NCBI GenBank assembly: GCA_003142615.1
Contig: PLMW01000073.1
Coordinates: 19,446-71,564 of the forward strand
Origin: Opitutia bacterium
Lineage (GTDB): Bacteria > Verrucomicrobiota > Verrucomicrobiia > Opitutales > Opitutaceae
DNA: 52,119 nt
Direction of reading: 5' to 3'
Part shown: positions 45,166-52,119 of the stretch, piece after piece
Numbering within the stretch: position 1 is the stretch's first letter
Layout of the letters: every line of letters begins with the position of its first letter
Notes under the pieces: generated by a model
Databases searched by the model: none
What the model saw: only the letters and a program-made list of their open reading frames with translations
What the model was told of the DNA's origin: nothing
Program-made: the position numbers and the translations under genes

Positions 45166-46559
45166 GTGACCATCTCCTGCGGCGCGCCCGTGGCCAGCGC
45201 CCGTTCCAGTTGATACCGCCGGCTTCCCTTCAGGAACACGGCGCCGCGGAATCCGGCGAGAAACGCCGCCACCGGCGCCAGGTCGGCGACCACCTCGATC
45301 TGCTCCGCCGCGTTGCCGTTTTCGAGCAGGCCGTCGCGCAGCGCCGCGGCCTGGTCGCCGAGGATGAACAGCCGGTCGCCCGGACGCAGGTGCAGCGTGC
45401 GGCCGAGCCGGCGGTGATACTCCGCGGCCCGCGGTCCGAGTTCCTCCATGCAGCCGAGCACATAGGCGCGCGGCTGGCCGGCGGGCGCCAGCGACGCAAA
45501 ATTGTCCAGCGCGTCCGCCATCGAGGCGGGATTGGCATTGTAGCAATCGAGGTAGAGCAGCCGGCCGTCTTCGCGGCGCAGCTCGCCCCGCCACTTCGCG
45601 GGCCGCCATGCCGTCAGGCGCTGCTGGATGACCCCGGGCGCCACCCCGAGCCAGAGCGCGGCGCAGATGGCGAGCACGGCGTTCTGCGCCATGCCGGCGG
45701 ACACCCGCTGCATCGTGAAGGTGAGCGGCGGGGGCGGCCCGTAGGCGATGGCCAGGGCGGTCGTGTTGTCCCGCTGGGTGACGGCAAAGTAGACCTTGTC
45801 CTTCGGCGGCTCGGATGGCCGCACCACCTCGGCCGGCTCGACGATCATCGTACGAACATCGAGGGCGCGGAAGGCCTCGAACTGGAGGCACGGCCGCGGG
45901 AAAATCGCAATGCCAGCCGGCCGCACGGCGGCGGGTAGCGCGGCCTTCTCCCGGGCGACGCCATCGGCATCGCCCAGTTCCAGCAGATGCGCCGGGGCGA
46001 CCAGCGTGATGATCGCCAGATCTGGTTCGATCATGCCGGCCAGCGGCCTCATCTCGCCGGGCGTGCTGACCCCGGCTTCGACGACCGCAAAGCGATGCAC
46101 CGCGGGATCCAGCCTCGTGAGCGTCAGCGGCACGCCGATGTGGTTGTTGAGATTGCCCTCGGTGGCGAGCACGGCGGGCTCGCCGCCGAGCAGCAAGGCG
46201 ACGAGATCCTTGGTGGAAGTCTTGCCGACGCTGCCGGAGATGCCGATGACCGGGCCGGGAAACAAGCGGCGGTGTTCGCGGGCGATCAGCTGGAAAGCGC
46301 CGAGCGGGTCCGCCACCACCAGTTGCGGCAGTGTCAACGCGGAATCGGCGCGGCTGACCACGGCGCCCGCGGCGCCCGCGGCCTGCGCCGCGGCGAGAAA
46401 TTCGTGCCCGTCGCGCCGGTCGGTTTTCAGCGCCACAAACAGCTGGCCCGGCCGGAGGGTGCGGGTGTCGGTGCTGAAGCCGGTGATGGCTGCGGCCGGG
46501 ATGGCGGTCCAGCGTCCACGGGACCAGGCGGCAAGTTGGTCTGGAGAAAACACCGGCAT
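45159..46559 (-). CDS. murF: UDP-MurNAc-tripeptide:D-Ala-D-Ala ligase MurF
   Basis: 466 residues. N-domain FSTDTRTLRPGQLFVALKTD; ATP loop VIGISGSVGKTSTKDLVALL; LNNHIGVPLTLTRLD; AVVEAGVSTPGEM; C-domain LYLDCYNANPASMADALDNF and VLGCMEELGPRAAEYHRRLG. Adds D-Ala-D-Ala. The dipeptide must come from a Ddl ligase encoded elsewhere. Confidence 0.96.
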   Translation of the reverse strand: MPVFSPDQLAAWSRGRWTAIPAAAITGFSTDTRTLRPGQLFVALKTDRRDGHEFLAAAQAAGAAGAVVSRADSALTLPQLVVADPLGAFQLIAREHRRLFPGPVIGISGSVGKTSTKDLVALLLGGEPAVLATEGNLNNHIGVPLTLTRLDPAVHRFAVVEAGVSTPGEMRPLAGMIEPDLAIITLVAPAHLLELGDADGVAREKAALPAAVRPAGIAIFPRPCLQFEAFRALDVRTMIVEPAEVVRPSEPPKDKVYFAVTQRDNTTALAIAYGPPPPLTFTMQRVSAGMAQNAVLAICAALWLGVAPGVIQQRLTAWRPAKWRGELRREDGRLLYLDCYNANPASMADALDNFASLAPAGQPRAYVLGCMEELGPRAAEYHRRLGRTLHLRPGDRLFILGDQAAALRDGLLENGNAAEQIEVVADLAPVAAFLAGFRGAVFLKGSRRYQLERALATGAPQEMVTC

Positions 46560-46578
46560 GACTAGATTCCGCTGCGGT

Positions 46579-48063
46579 TCATCCTTCCTTGATCTGCTTG
46601 ACCGCGATCAGCTCCCGGACCACCTGCCGGTCGTCGAACGGGATGACCGTGTCGGCAAACTCCTGGTAGGACTCGTGGCCCTTGCCCGCGATGAGCAGGC
46701 AGTCGCCCGGCCGGGCGGCGTCCAGGGCGAGACTGATGGCCCGGCGGCGTTCATCGATGAAGGTGATCTTGCCGGGCGTGGTGACGCCCTGCTTCATGTC
46801 CGCGAAGATCTGCGCGAGCGGCTCATTGCGCGGGTTGTCGGCCGTGGCCCACGCGAAATCGGCCAGCGCCTGCACGGCGCGCGTCATGAGGGGACGCTTG
46901 GTGCGGTCGCGGTTTCCGCCGCAGCCGAAGACGACGAGCAGGCGGCCGGGCGTGACGGCGCGGAGCATGCCGAGGGCGTTCTGCAGCGCGTCGTCGGTGT
47001 GCGCGTAGTCCACCAGCACGTTGAAAGGCTGGCCCTCCTCGATGCGCTCCATGCGGCCGGCGACGCTTTTAAACGAGCGCAACTTGGGCAGGAGCGCGGC
47101 CACATCGCCCCCGAGGGCGCAACACGTGGCGAGCGCGGCCAGGAGATTGCTGACATTGTAGCGGCCGATGAGCGGGCTCTCGACGTCGGCGGCGCCGCCG
47201 GGCCAGACGAAGCGGAAGGTGCTGCGCTTGAACTCGAGGTTGACCGCCTCCGCGCGCACGGCGGCGGCGGGATTTTCCCCGAAGGTGACCAGCCTCACGC
47301 CGGGTGGTATTTTTTCCGCCAGCTGCCGGCCGTGCGGATCGTCGAGGTTGATGACGGCGACGCGGGGCGGCGCACCGGTGCCACCGGCAAAAAGCCGCGA
47401 CTTCACCTCGAAGTAGGCGTCCAGCGACTTGTGATAGTCGAGGTGGTCCCGCGTGAGATTGGTGAAAACGACCGCACTGAAATGCAGGCCGCGCACGCGC
47501 TGCTGGTCGATGCCGTGCGAACTCACCTCCATGACCGCCTGGCGGCAGCCGGCATCGCGCATCTGGGCGAGCATGCCGAAAATGTCGAGCGACTCGGGCG
47601 TGGTCTTGTAGGACGGCACCGTGCGCGTGCCCAGGTCGTAACTGACCGTGCCGATGAGGCCGACGCGCTGGTCGCCGTTGAGCAGGTGCTTGATGAGATG
47701 GGTGACGGTGGTCTTGCCGTTCGTGCCCGTGACTCCCACAACCTCGAGTTCGCGGTCGGGAAACCGGTAATAGCGCTGGGCCACACGGGCGAGCGTCGCG
47801 CGGGCGTCGGCCACCTGGATGAAGGTGACCTTGCTGTGCGGCAGCGTGACCGGTTTCTGGGTGACCACGGCCACGGCGCCGCGGTTGATGGCCTCGTCGA
47901 TGAAGGCCGCGCCGTCGGTGCGCAGGCCGGGCAGGGCGAAGAACAGGCTGCCCGGCACCACGCGGCGGCTGTCCATCGTGAGGCCCGAGATGGGACGATC
48001 GAGTCCGCCCTTGACGGCGGCGACTTCGTCAGCGGGAAAAAAGTCCTGGAGTTTGGGGGCCAT
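46579..48063 (-). CDS. murE: UDP-MurNAc-dipeptide:meso-DAP ligase MurE
   Basis: 494 residues from ATG 48063 (MAPKLQDFFPAD...). A GTG at 48168, overlapping the ftsI stop, would add 35 basic residues with no family match. ISGLTMDSRRVVPGSLFFAL; ATP loop VVGVTGTNGKTTVTHLIKHL; MEVSSHGIDQQRV; FTNLTRDHLDYHKSLDAYF; YAHTDDALQNAL; GCGGNRDRTKRPLM. The DNPRNEP motif contains the DNPR sequence that recognises meso-diaminopimelate, so the stem peptide is DAP-type. Confidence 0.97.
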   Translation of the reverse strand: MAPKLQDFFPADEVAAVKGGLDRPISGLTMDSRRVVPGSLFFALPGLRTDGAAFIDEAINRGAVAVVTQKPVTLPHSKVTFIQVADARATLARVAQRYYRFPDRELEVVGVTGTNGKTTVTHLIKHLLNGDQRVGLIGTVSYDLGTRTVPSYKTTPESLDIFGMLAQMRDAGCRQAVMEVSSHGIDQQRVRGLHFSAVVFTNLTRDHLDYHKSLDAYFEVKSRLFAGGTGAPPRVAVINLDDPHGRQLAEKIPPGVRLVTFGENPAAAVRAEAVNLEFKRSTFRFVWPGGAADVESPLIGRYNVSNLLAALATCCALGGDVAALLPKLRSFKSVAGRMERIEEGQPFNVLVDYAHTDDALQNALGMLRAVTPGRLLVVFGCGGNRDRTKRPLMTRAVQALADFAWATADNPRNEPLAQIFADMKQGVTTPGKITFIDERRRAISLALDAARPGDCLLIAGKGHESYQEFADTVIPFDDRQVVRELIAVKQIKEG

Positions 48064-48164
48064 TTTGAAGATCCGGCGGCGGACGGGCCGGCCGGCCTGA
48101 GTTAATCCATGCGGGCGCGGGCGAAAGGCATGGATGAGGGTGTAATTTTGCGGAAGGTAGGCGA

Positions 48165-49958
48165 TCACCAGCGGTCTCCTTGCAGGGCGAGGCGGTTGCG
48201 GGGAAATTCGGTGACGGGCTTGATGTCGAGGTACTGGATGAGCCGCGTCGCAACATCGTGGAACGACGGCGCGGCCACGATCCGGCCGTAGGCGACCCCC
48301 CCGCCGGGCATCTGGGCATCATCGACGATCACCGAGACGACCACGCGCGGACGGCTCGCCGGGAAAAAGCCAACAAACGAGGCGATGTGGTGCGTGGTTG
48401 AGTATTTCCCGTCGATGACCTTCTGGCTGGTGCCGGTTTTGCCGGCGACCTCGAAGTGCGGGATGGCGGCTTCGGGCGCCGTGCCGTCGGGCGACGCGAC
48501 CCCCATGAGCAGGCGCGCCATCGTCTGGGCTGTGCGTTCGGTGATGACCCGCCGGTGCGGCAGATCCCCGAGGCCGAAGACGATTTTGTCGTTCTCATCG
48601 CGCACCTGCCGGAAGAGCTGCGGATGCTGGAGCACTCCCCCGTTGGCGATGGTGGCCATGGCATAATGGATCTGCATCGGCGTGGCGGCGATGGCCTGGC
48701 CCATCGGCATGCGGGTGATGGTCAGTCCGTCCCAGTTCTTCGGCGGAGCGAGCAGGCCGTCGACCTCTCCGCCGAAGGGGAAGCCCGTCTTCTCACCAAA
48801 ACCGAAGGCGCGGATATAATCATAAAACCGCTGGTCACCCAGCAGCATGGCCAGGTGGGCCGCACCCCGATTGCTGGAGTGGCTGATGATCCCCGCAACC
48901 GTGAGGTCTTGATAGGGATGATCGTCCTTCGGCAGGCGCAGATGACGGCCGCGATACTCCACCTCGGTTGAACCGACGTCGAAGGCGCTGTTCGGGGTGA
49001 CCAGTCCCTCGTTCAACGCAGCGCTTGCCGCCACGATCTTGAACGTCGAGCCAGGCTCCAGCACGTCGGTCACCGCATAATTGCGCAGGGCGTCGAGCGG
49101 CGCCTTGTTGAACTCGTTGAGGTTGAATGTCGGGTAGTTGGCGAGGCCGAGGATGAAGCCTGTGTGCGCGTCGCTGACGATGATGGTGGCCTTCTGCGGC
49201 GAATATTTTTCCGCGAGGTGCTGCAATTCCTCCTCGATGAGGTGCTGCACGTAGGTGTCGATGGACAGCAGCACATCGTAGCCATCGACCGGCGGCACCT
49301 CGCGGGTCTGGAACTGCGCCTGTTCCTGGCGGCGGCCATTGCGCTCCGACTCGCGCCAGCCGTCCTGGCCGCGCAGGAAGAAATCCATGTAATGCTCGAC
49401 GCCGGCCGCGGGCACGTTCTGCTTGTTGACGTAGCCAATGAGATGCGCGGCCAGCGAGTTGTGGGGATAGAACCGGCGGTAGATGCGGTTGCCATAGACG
49501 CCGCGGATCTGCAGCTTCTTCACCTCATCGAAGACGTTCTCGTCGATGCCTTCCGCGAGCTTGACCCACTGCACGGGCCGAGCTTCGCGGCCACCCTCCT
49601 CCACCGCCTCAAGGGAACGGCGGGCGGCGGCGGCGCGAATATCGATCACCGTGAGGCCCAGCAGCCGCGCCAGATCCGGCCAGCGGGCTTCGTCCTCCGG
49701 GCGGAGCATGTGCGGGTCCAGCCCGAGATCGATGAGCGTGCGGCTCGTGGCGAGGATCACGTCGTTCGCGTCGCGGATGTTGCCGCGGCGGGCGTTTTCG
49801 ACGACAAAGGACCGGCGCGCCTGCTCGACGTATTTCAGCAGTTCGTCGCGCTGCCACACATGCAGGTCGACCAGGCGCGCGGCAACGCCGCCGAAGCAAA
49901 GGAAGATGCCCGTGGCGAGGAAAACGATGCGGTAGTTCGAGGCGAAACCTCTCGACAT
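48165..49958 (-). CDS. ftsI: Division-specific transpeptidase (PBP3-type) FtsI
   Basis: 597 residues. A TM anchor (YRIVFLATGIFLCFGGVAA) is followed by the pedestal domain with GNIRDANDVILATSRTLIDL. The transpeptidase domain has SxxK in VLEPGSTFKIVAASAAL, SxN in ISHSSNRGAAHLA, and KTG in FEVAGKTGTSQKV. No PASTA repeats. Cross-links septal peptidoglycan with FtsW. The gap to the ftsL-like gene is 5 bp. Confidence 0.96.
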   Translation of the reverse strand: MSRGFASNYRIVFLATGIFLCFGGVAARLVDLHVWQRDELLKYVEQARRSFVVENARRGNIRDANDVILATSRTLIDLGLDPHMLRPEDEARWPDLARLLGLTVIDIRAAAARRSLEAVEEGGREARPVQWVKLAEGIDENVFDEVKKLQIRGVYGNRIYRRFYPHNSLAAHLIGYVNKQNVPAAGVEHYMDFFLRGQDGWRESERNGRRQEQAQFQTREVPPVDGYDVLLSIDTYVQHLIEEELQHLAEKYSPQKATIIVSDAHTGFILGLANYPTFNLNEFNKAPLDALRNYAVTDVLEPGSTFKIVAASAALNEGLVTPNSAFDVGSTEVEYRGRHLRLPKDDHPYQDLTVAGIISHSSNRGAAHLAMLLGDQRFYDYIRAFGFGEKTGFPFGGEVDGLLAPPKNWDGLTITRMPMGQAIAATPMQIHYAMATIANGGVLQHPQLFRQVRDENDKIVFGLGDLPHRRVITERTAQTMARLLMGVASPDGTAPEAAIPHFEVAGKTGTSQKVIDGKYSTTHHIASFVGFFPASRPRVVVSVIVDDAQMPGGGVAYGRIVAAPSFHDVATRLIQYLDIKPVTEFPRNRLALQGDRW

Positions 49959-49963
49959 GATCT

Positions 49964-50353
49964 TCAGCGCGTCCCTGCGCGGCGGAAAACAACCGGTTGA
50001 ACCTCGGCGATGAAAAGATCCTGGTTGCGCTTCGCCGCGAGCCGCAGCCCGACATCGACCGCCACGTGCTCGCTTTGCTCCTCGCGCGGCGGGACCAGGC
50101 CGAGGCGCATTTCGGAATTAAGGCGGATGAGCGTGTCGGGGTTCTTCGCGGCGGCAATCTCGGCAGTGAACTGGTCGATCTGCCGCTGCACCTCGGCGAG
50201 GTCCGCCTGCAGCACCTTGTTCCGGTTGGCGGCGAGCGAAATCTCGTGCCGCAGCCACACGGTGCCAAAGCCGATCGAGCCGGTGAAGACGAGCATCACC
50301 AGCGTGTAAACGAGGAGCTGGTTGATGAAGGCGTTGGCGGTGGAGGTTTTCAT
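49964..50353 (-). CDS. ftsL: FtsL-like bitopic division protein
   Basis: 129 residues from ATG 50353, overlapping the rsmH stop (ATGA). One TM helix ([20 protein letters not shown], about 13-32), then a coiled coil ([33 protein letters not shown]). Size, topology and position between rsmH and ftsI match FtsL; sequence similarity within that family is always low, so the name rests on context. Confidence 0.75.
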   Translation of the reverse strand: MKTSTANAFINQLLVYTLVMLVFTGSIGFGTVWLRHEISLAANRNKVLQADLAEVQRQIDQFTAEIAAAKNPDTLIRLNSEMRLGLVPPREEQSEHVAVDVGLRLAAKRNQDLFIAEVQPVVFRRAGTR

Positions 50354-51294
50354 GAGGCGGAGGGGGCGCCGGGCGGGAGCTTGCGCAGAGCACGGAGCCG
50401 GGCGGAACGGCTCCGGGGATTGGCGGCCATCTCGGCGTCGCGCGGCATGACCGGACGGCGGGTGAGCGGCTCGGCGACCCGGGTGCGGAGCTGCTGCGGC
50501 GTGGCGTCGGCGGCGCTCTCCGGCTGGCCGCACCAGCGACGGAAGAGCTGCTTGACGAAACGGTCTTCGAGCGAGTGGAAGCTGATGACGCAAAGCACGC
50601 CGCCCGGCACGAGGCGGGCAAAGGCGGCGGGCAGCGCCCGCTCGAGCGCGCCCAGTTCGTCGTTCACCGCGATGCGGATGCCCTGGAAACTGCGCGTGGC
50701 CGGATGAATCTTCGCCGCGTGACGGTCGCGGACCGGAATGGCGCCGGTGATCAAGGCCGCGAGGCTGGTCGTACGCTGGAGCGCGCCGGTGCCGCGCGCG
50801 GCCTCGAGGGCGCGGACGACGCGCCGCCAGTGCTTCTCCTCGCCATAATCCCGAATGGCGCGCACGAGCATCTCGACGGTGGCGGTCTCGAGCCATTGCG
50901 AAGCGGGCACACCGCCGCGCGGATCCATGCGCATGTCGGCCGGCGCGTCATGGCGGAAGGAGAAGCCGCGCTGCGCGTCGTCGAATTGAAAGGAGGATAC
51001 GCCGAGATCAAAAAGCACGCCGTCGAATGTGCCGAGATCCAGTTCGCCGAGCCGGCTGAAGTCGCGGTCGAGGAGCGCAAAACGACCGGCGAACTCCTCG
51101 CGCAGCACGGCCGCGCGCGCCTGCGCCGCGGGGTCACGGTCAAGGGCGATGACCTGCGAGTCCGCCGCCGACTCGAGGATCGCCCGCGCATGCCCTCCGC
51201 CGCCGAACGTGCAGTCGAGGTAGCGGCCGGCGGTATGCGGGGCGAGGAACTCCAGCACCTCGTGCAACAACACCGGTTGGTGGCCCTCGCTCAT
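50350..51294 (-). CDS. rsmH: 16S rRNA m4C1402 methyltransferase RsmH (MraW)
   Basis: 314 residues from ATG 51294 ([17 protein letters not shown], the family start; 30 residues of upstream open frame are rejected). SAM motif [17 protein letters not shown], then [59 protein letters not shown], and the C-terminal [14 protein letters not shown]. Methylates N4 of C1402 in 16S rRNA. Confidence 0.97.
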   Translation of the reverse strand: MSEGHQPVLLHEVLEFLAPHTAGRYLDCTFGGGGHARAILESAADSQVIALDRDPAAQARAAVLREEFAGRFALLDRDFSRLGELDLGTFDGVLFDLGVSSFQFDDAQRGFSFRHDAPADMRMDPRGGVPASQWLETATVEMLVRAIRDYGEEKHWRRVVRALEAARGTGALQRTTSLAALITGAIPVRDRHAAKIHPATRSFQGIRIAVNDELGALERALPAAFARLVPGGVLCVISFHSLEDRFVKQLFRRWCGQPESAADATPQQLRTRVAEPLTRRPVMPRDAEMAANPRSRSARLRALRKLPPGAPSAS

Positions 51295-51310
51295 GGCCGG
51301 CCGGACGAAA

Positions 51311-51523
51311 TCATGGCGCCTCGCAAGCATGGGGGGAGGCGCGGTCGGCGCCGGTTGCCGGACCAGACACGCCGCGGAGGTCAAAACCCGGGCGCACCCG
51401 CGGCTTCACCGTGGCGTCACCCGGCGGTTGCCCCCCCCCCGACACCTGCAGCATCGGCGAGTAATAACGACGGTGGCCAAAGGTCCAGAGGCTGGGGCTG
51501 CGAGTAACCGGAGAATCGTTCAT
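51311..51523 (-). CDS. Possible small protein between mraZ and rsmH, with a homopolymer G tract
   Basis: 70 residues, starting 15 bp after the mraZ stop and ending 16 bp before rsmH, so it fits the operon spacing. The N-terminus ([19 protein letters not shown]) looks like protein; the rest is Gly/Pro/Arg-rich. A run of ten G on the coding strand (C at 51431-51440) encodes the Gly triplet and would be prone to slippage. No family recognised; it may be an untranslated spacer. Confidence 0.35.
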   Translation of the reverse strand: MNDSPVTRSPSLWTFGHRRYYSPMLQVSGGGQPPGDATVKPRVRPGFDLRGVSGPATGADRASPHACEAP

Positions 51524-51538
51524 GACAAAGTGGGCCGC

Positions 51539-51991
51539 TTAGATACCGGCGCGGCGCATGAGGTCGCGGTAGGTCTGGGTGTCCATGCGCCGGCCCTTCA
51601 CGTCCCAGCGCTCAGGGCTCCAGATCGCGAACTTGCTGAGGGAACCGGCCAGGATGGCGTCCTTCGTTATGCCGGCATGGACGAGCAGTTCCTGGGTGAG
51701 GCCGATGCGGCCCTGCTTGTCGAAACGCAGCGTCTGCGCGTGGGCGAACAATTGCGTCAGGACGTCCTGCGCCTCGCTGTCGCTCAGATTCTTGGCCGCG
51801 GCCTTTTCGTAGAGGCGATCGACTTCAGGAGGCGGCAACACGGCGATGTAGCCATCGGGGTGCGGCAGGGCGACAAACTCATCATCTTCGGTGTGCGCAA
51901 CGCGCCAGCCCGACGGAATCGTGAGCCGATTCTTGTCGTCCAATGAATGCTGAAAGTGACCGGTGTAACGCGGTTTGATCGTTGAGGACAT
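51539..51991 (-). CDS. mraZ: Transcriptional regulator MraZ
   Basis: 150 residues from ATG 51991 (MSSTIKPRYTGHFQHSLDDK; a 12-residue extension is rejected). Two SpoVT/AbrB-like MraZ repeats, each with the D-x-K-x-R core: LDDKNRLTIPSGWR near residue 18 and FDKQGRIGLTQELLVHAGI near residue 90. First gene of the dcw cluster, whose expression it usually represses. Its likely operator lies just upstream. Confidence 0.95.
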   Translation of the reverse strand: MSSTIKPRYTGHFQHSLDDKNRLTIPSGWRVAHTEDDEFVALPHPDGYIAVLPPPEVDRLYEKAAAKNLSDSEAQDVLTQLFAHAQTLRFDKQGRIGLTQELLVHAGITKDAILAGSLSKFAIWSPERWDVKGRRMDTQTYRDLMRRAGI

Positions 51992-52021
51992 GGGGAAGGG
52001 CCTGCTGCGTCTCCCAAGATG

Positions 52022-52055
52022 ACCCACTATTCCCCACTTTTCCCCACACAGTCAA
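52022..52055 (-). promoter_or_regulatory. Likely dcw promoter with three MraZ boxes
   Basis: On the minus strand three TGGG boxes occur at exact 10-bp spacing (plus-strand CCCA at 52023, 52033 and 52043), the layout known for MraZ operators. The first TGGG lies just after TTGACT (plus AGTCAA, 52050-52055), a good -35. An 18-bp gap leads to AATAGT, a fair -10. The boxes therefore cover the spacer and -10. The remaining bases 52056-52119 show nothing I can support. Confidence 0.75.
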
Positions 52056-52119
52056 GAAAAGTCCGCCTATAAATTACGTTTTCATCGGCATTTCTCAGAC
52101 CTTCTGCAGAGGGGCGCGC

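Noticed and set aside
45796-48105. Long plus-strand open frame (769 codons) opposite murF-murE
   Set aside because: Antisense shadow of well-supported mur genes; composition is not protein-like.

Overview
The window is a piece of GC-rich bacterial chromosome. Gene content and order suggest Verrucomicrobiota, most likely an Opitutaceae relative: a long dcw (division and cell wall) cluster with a fused murC-murB and no ddl, MurE with the meso-DAP motif DNPR, a small CxxC protein of a type I associate with that phylum, and weak Shine-Dalgarno signals throughout. The assignment is an inference; no rRNA is present to confirm it.

Layout. (1) 1-5.5 kb: accessory genes and wreckage. A DUF1016 (YhcG-type nuclease) remnant is followed by a minus-strand pair (secreted metallo-beta-lactamase-fold protein, then secreted DUF362 protein), an ORF6N pseudogene with an in-frame stop, and an intact DUF4062-HATPase-winged-helix protein. 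(2) 5.5-12.8 kb: a plus-strand island that looks defence-related. It holds a GHKL ATPase translationally coupled to a B12-binding radical SAM protein, a PUA/EVE-like plus PD-(D/E)XK protein, a PUA-like plus HNH endonuclease, then a lipoprotein and a membrane-anchored DUF2726 protein. (3) 12.7-19.5 kb: repeat-rich accessory DNA. Three pairs of a 21-bp palindrome surround a small helix-turn-helix gene. Several other dispersed repeats sit before or between single genes: NAD(P)-binding protein, zinc-ribbon protein, two NERD proteins, a transglutaminase-like protein and a RpoD/SigA-type sigma factor. (4) 19.5-33 kb: housekeeping. tRNA-Tyr, tpiA-pgk-gap, a GH13 debranching-type enzyme, a small lipoprotein, mnmA, a LysE exporter, a DUF899 protein, a PilB/GspE ATPase with a stand-alone N-domain partner, obgE and a small PD-(D/E)XK protein. 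(5) 33-52.1 kb: the dcw cluster, transcribed right to left: mraZ, small ORF, rsmH, ftsL-like, ftsI, murE, murF, mraY, murD, a LysM protein, ftsW, murG, murC-murB, ftsQ, ftsA, ftsZ.

How it works together. The dcw cluster makes UDP-MurNAc-pentapeptide (MurB, C, D, E, F), lipid I and II (MraY, MurG) and the division machine (FtsW, I, L, Q, A, Z). Overlapping starts and stops suggest one long transcript, with MraZ boxes lying over the likely promoter upstream of mraZ. The accessory half looks like a genomic island: modification-dependent restriction candidates, a coupled ATPase/radical SAM pair, nuclease-fold genes, pseudogenes and dispersed repeats.

The two most promising unexplained items are the palindrome-pair/HTH unit at 12.76-13.72 kb and a recurring sequence (CTACTCTTTTT followed by a TAGAAAC-like core) that lies just upstream of four different accessory plus-strand genes or operons.
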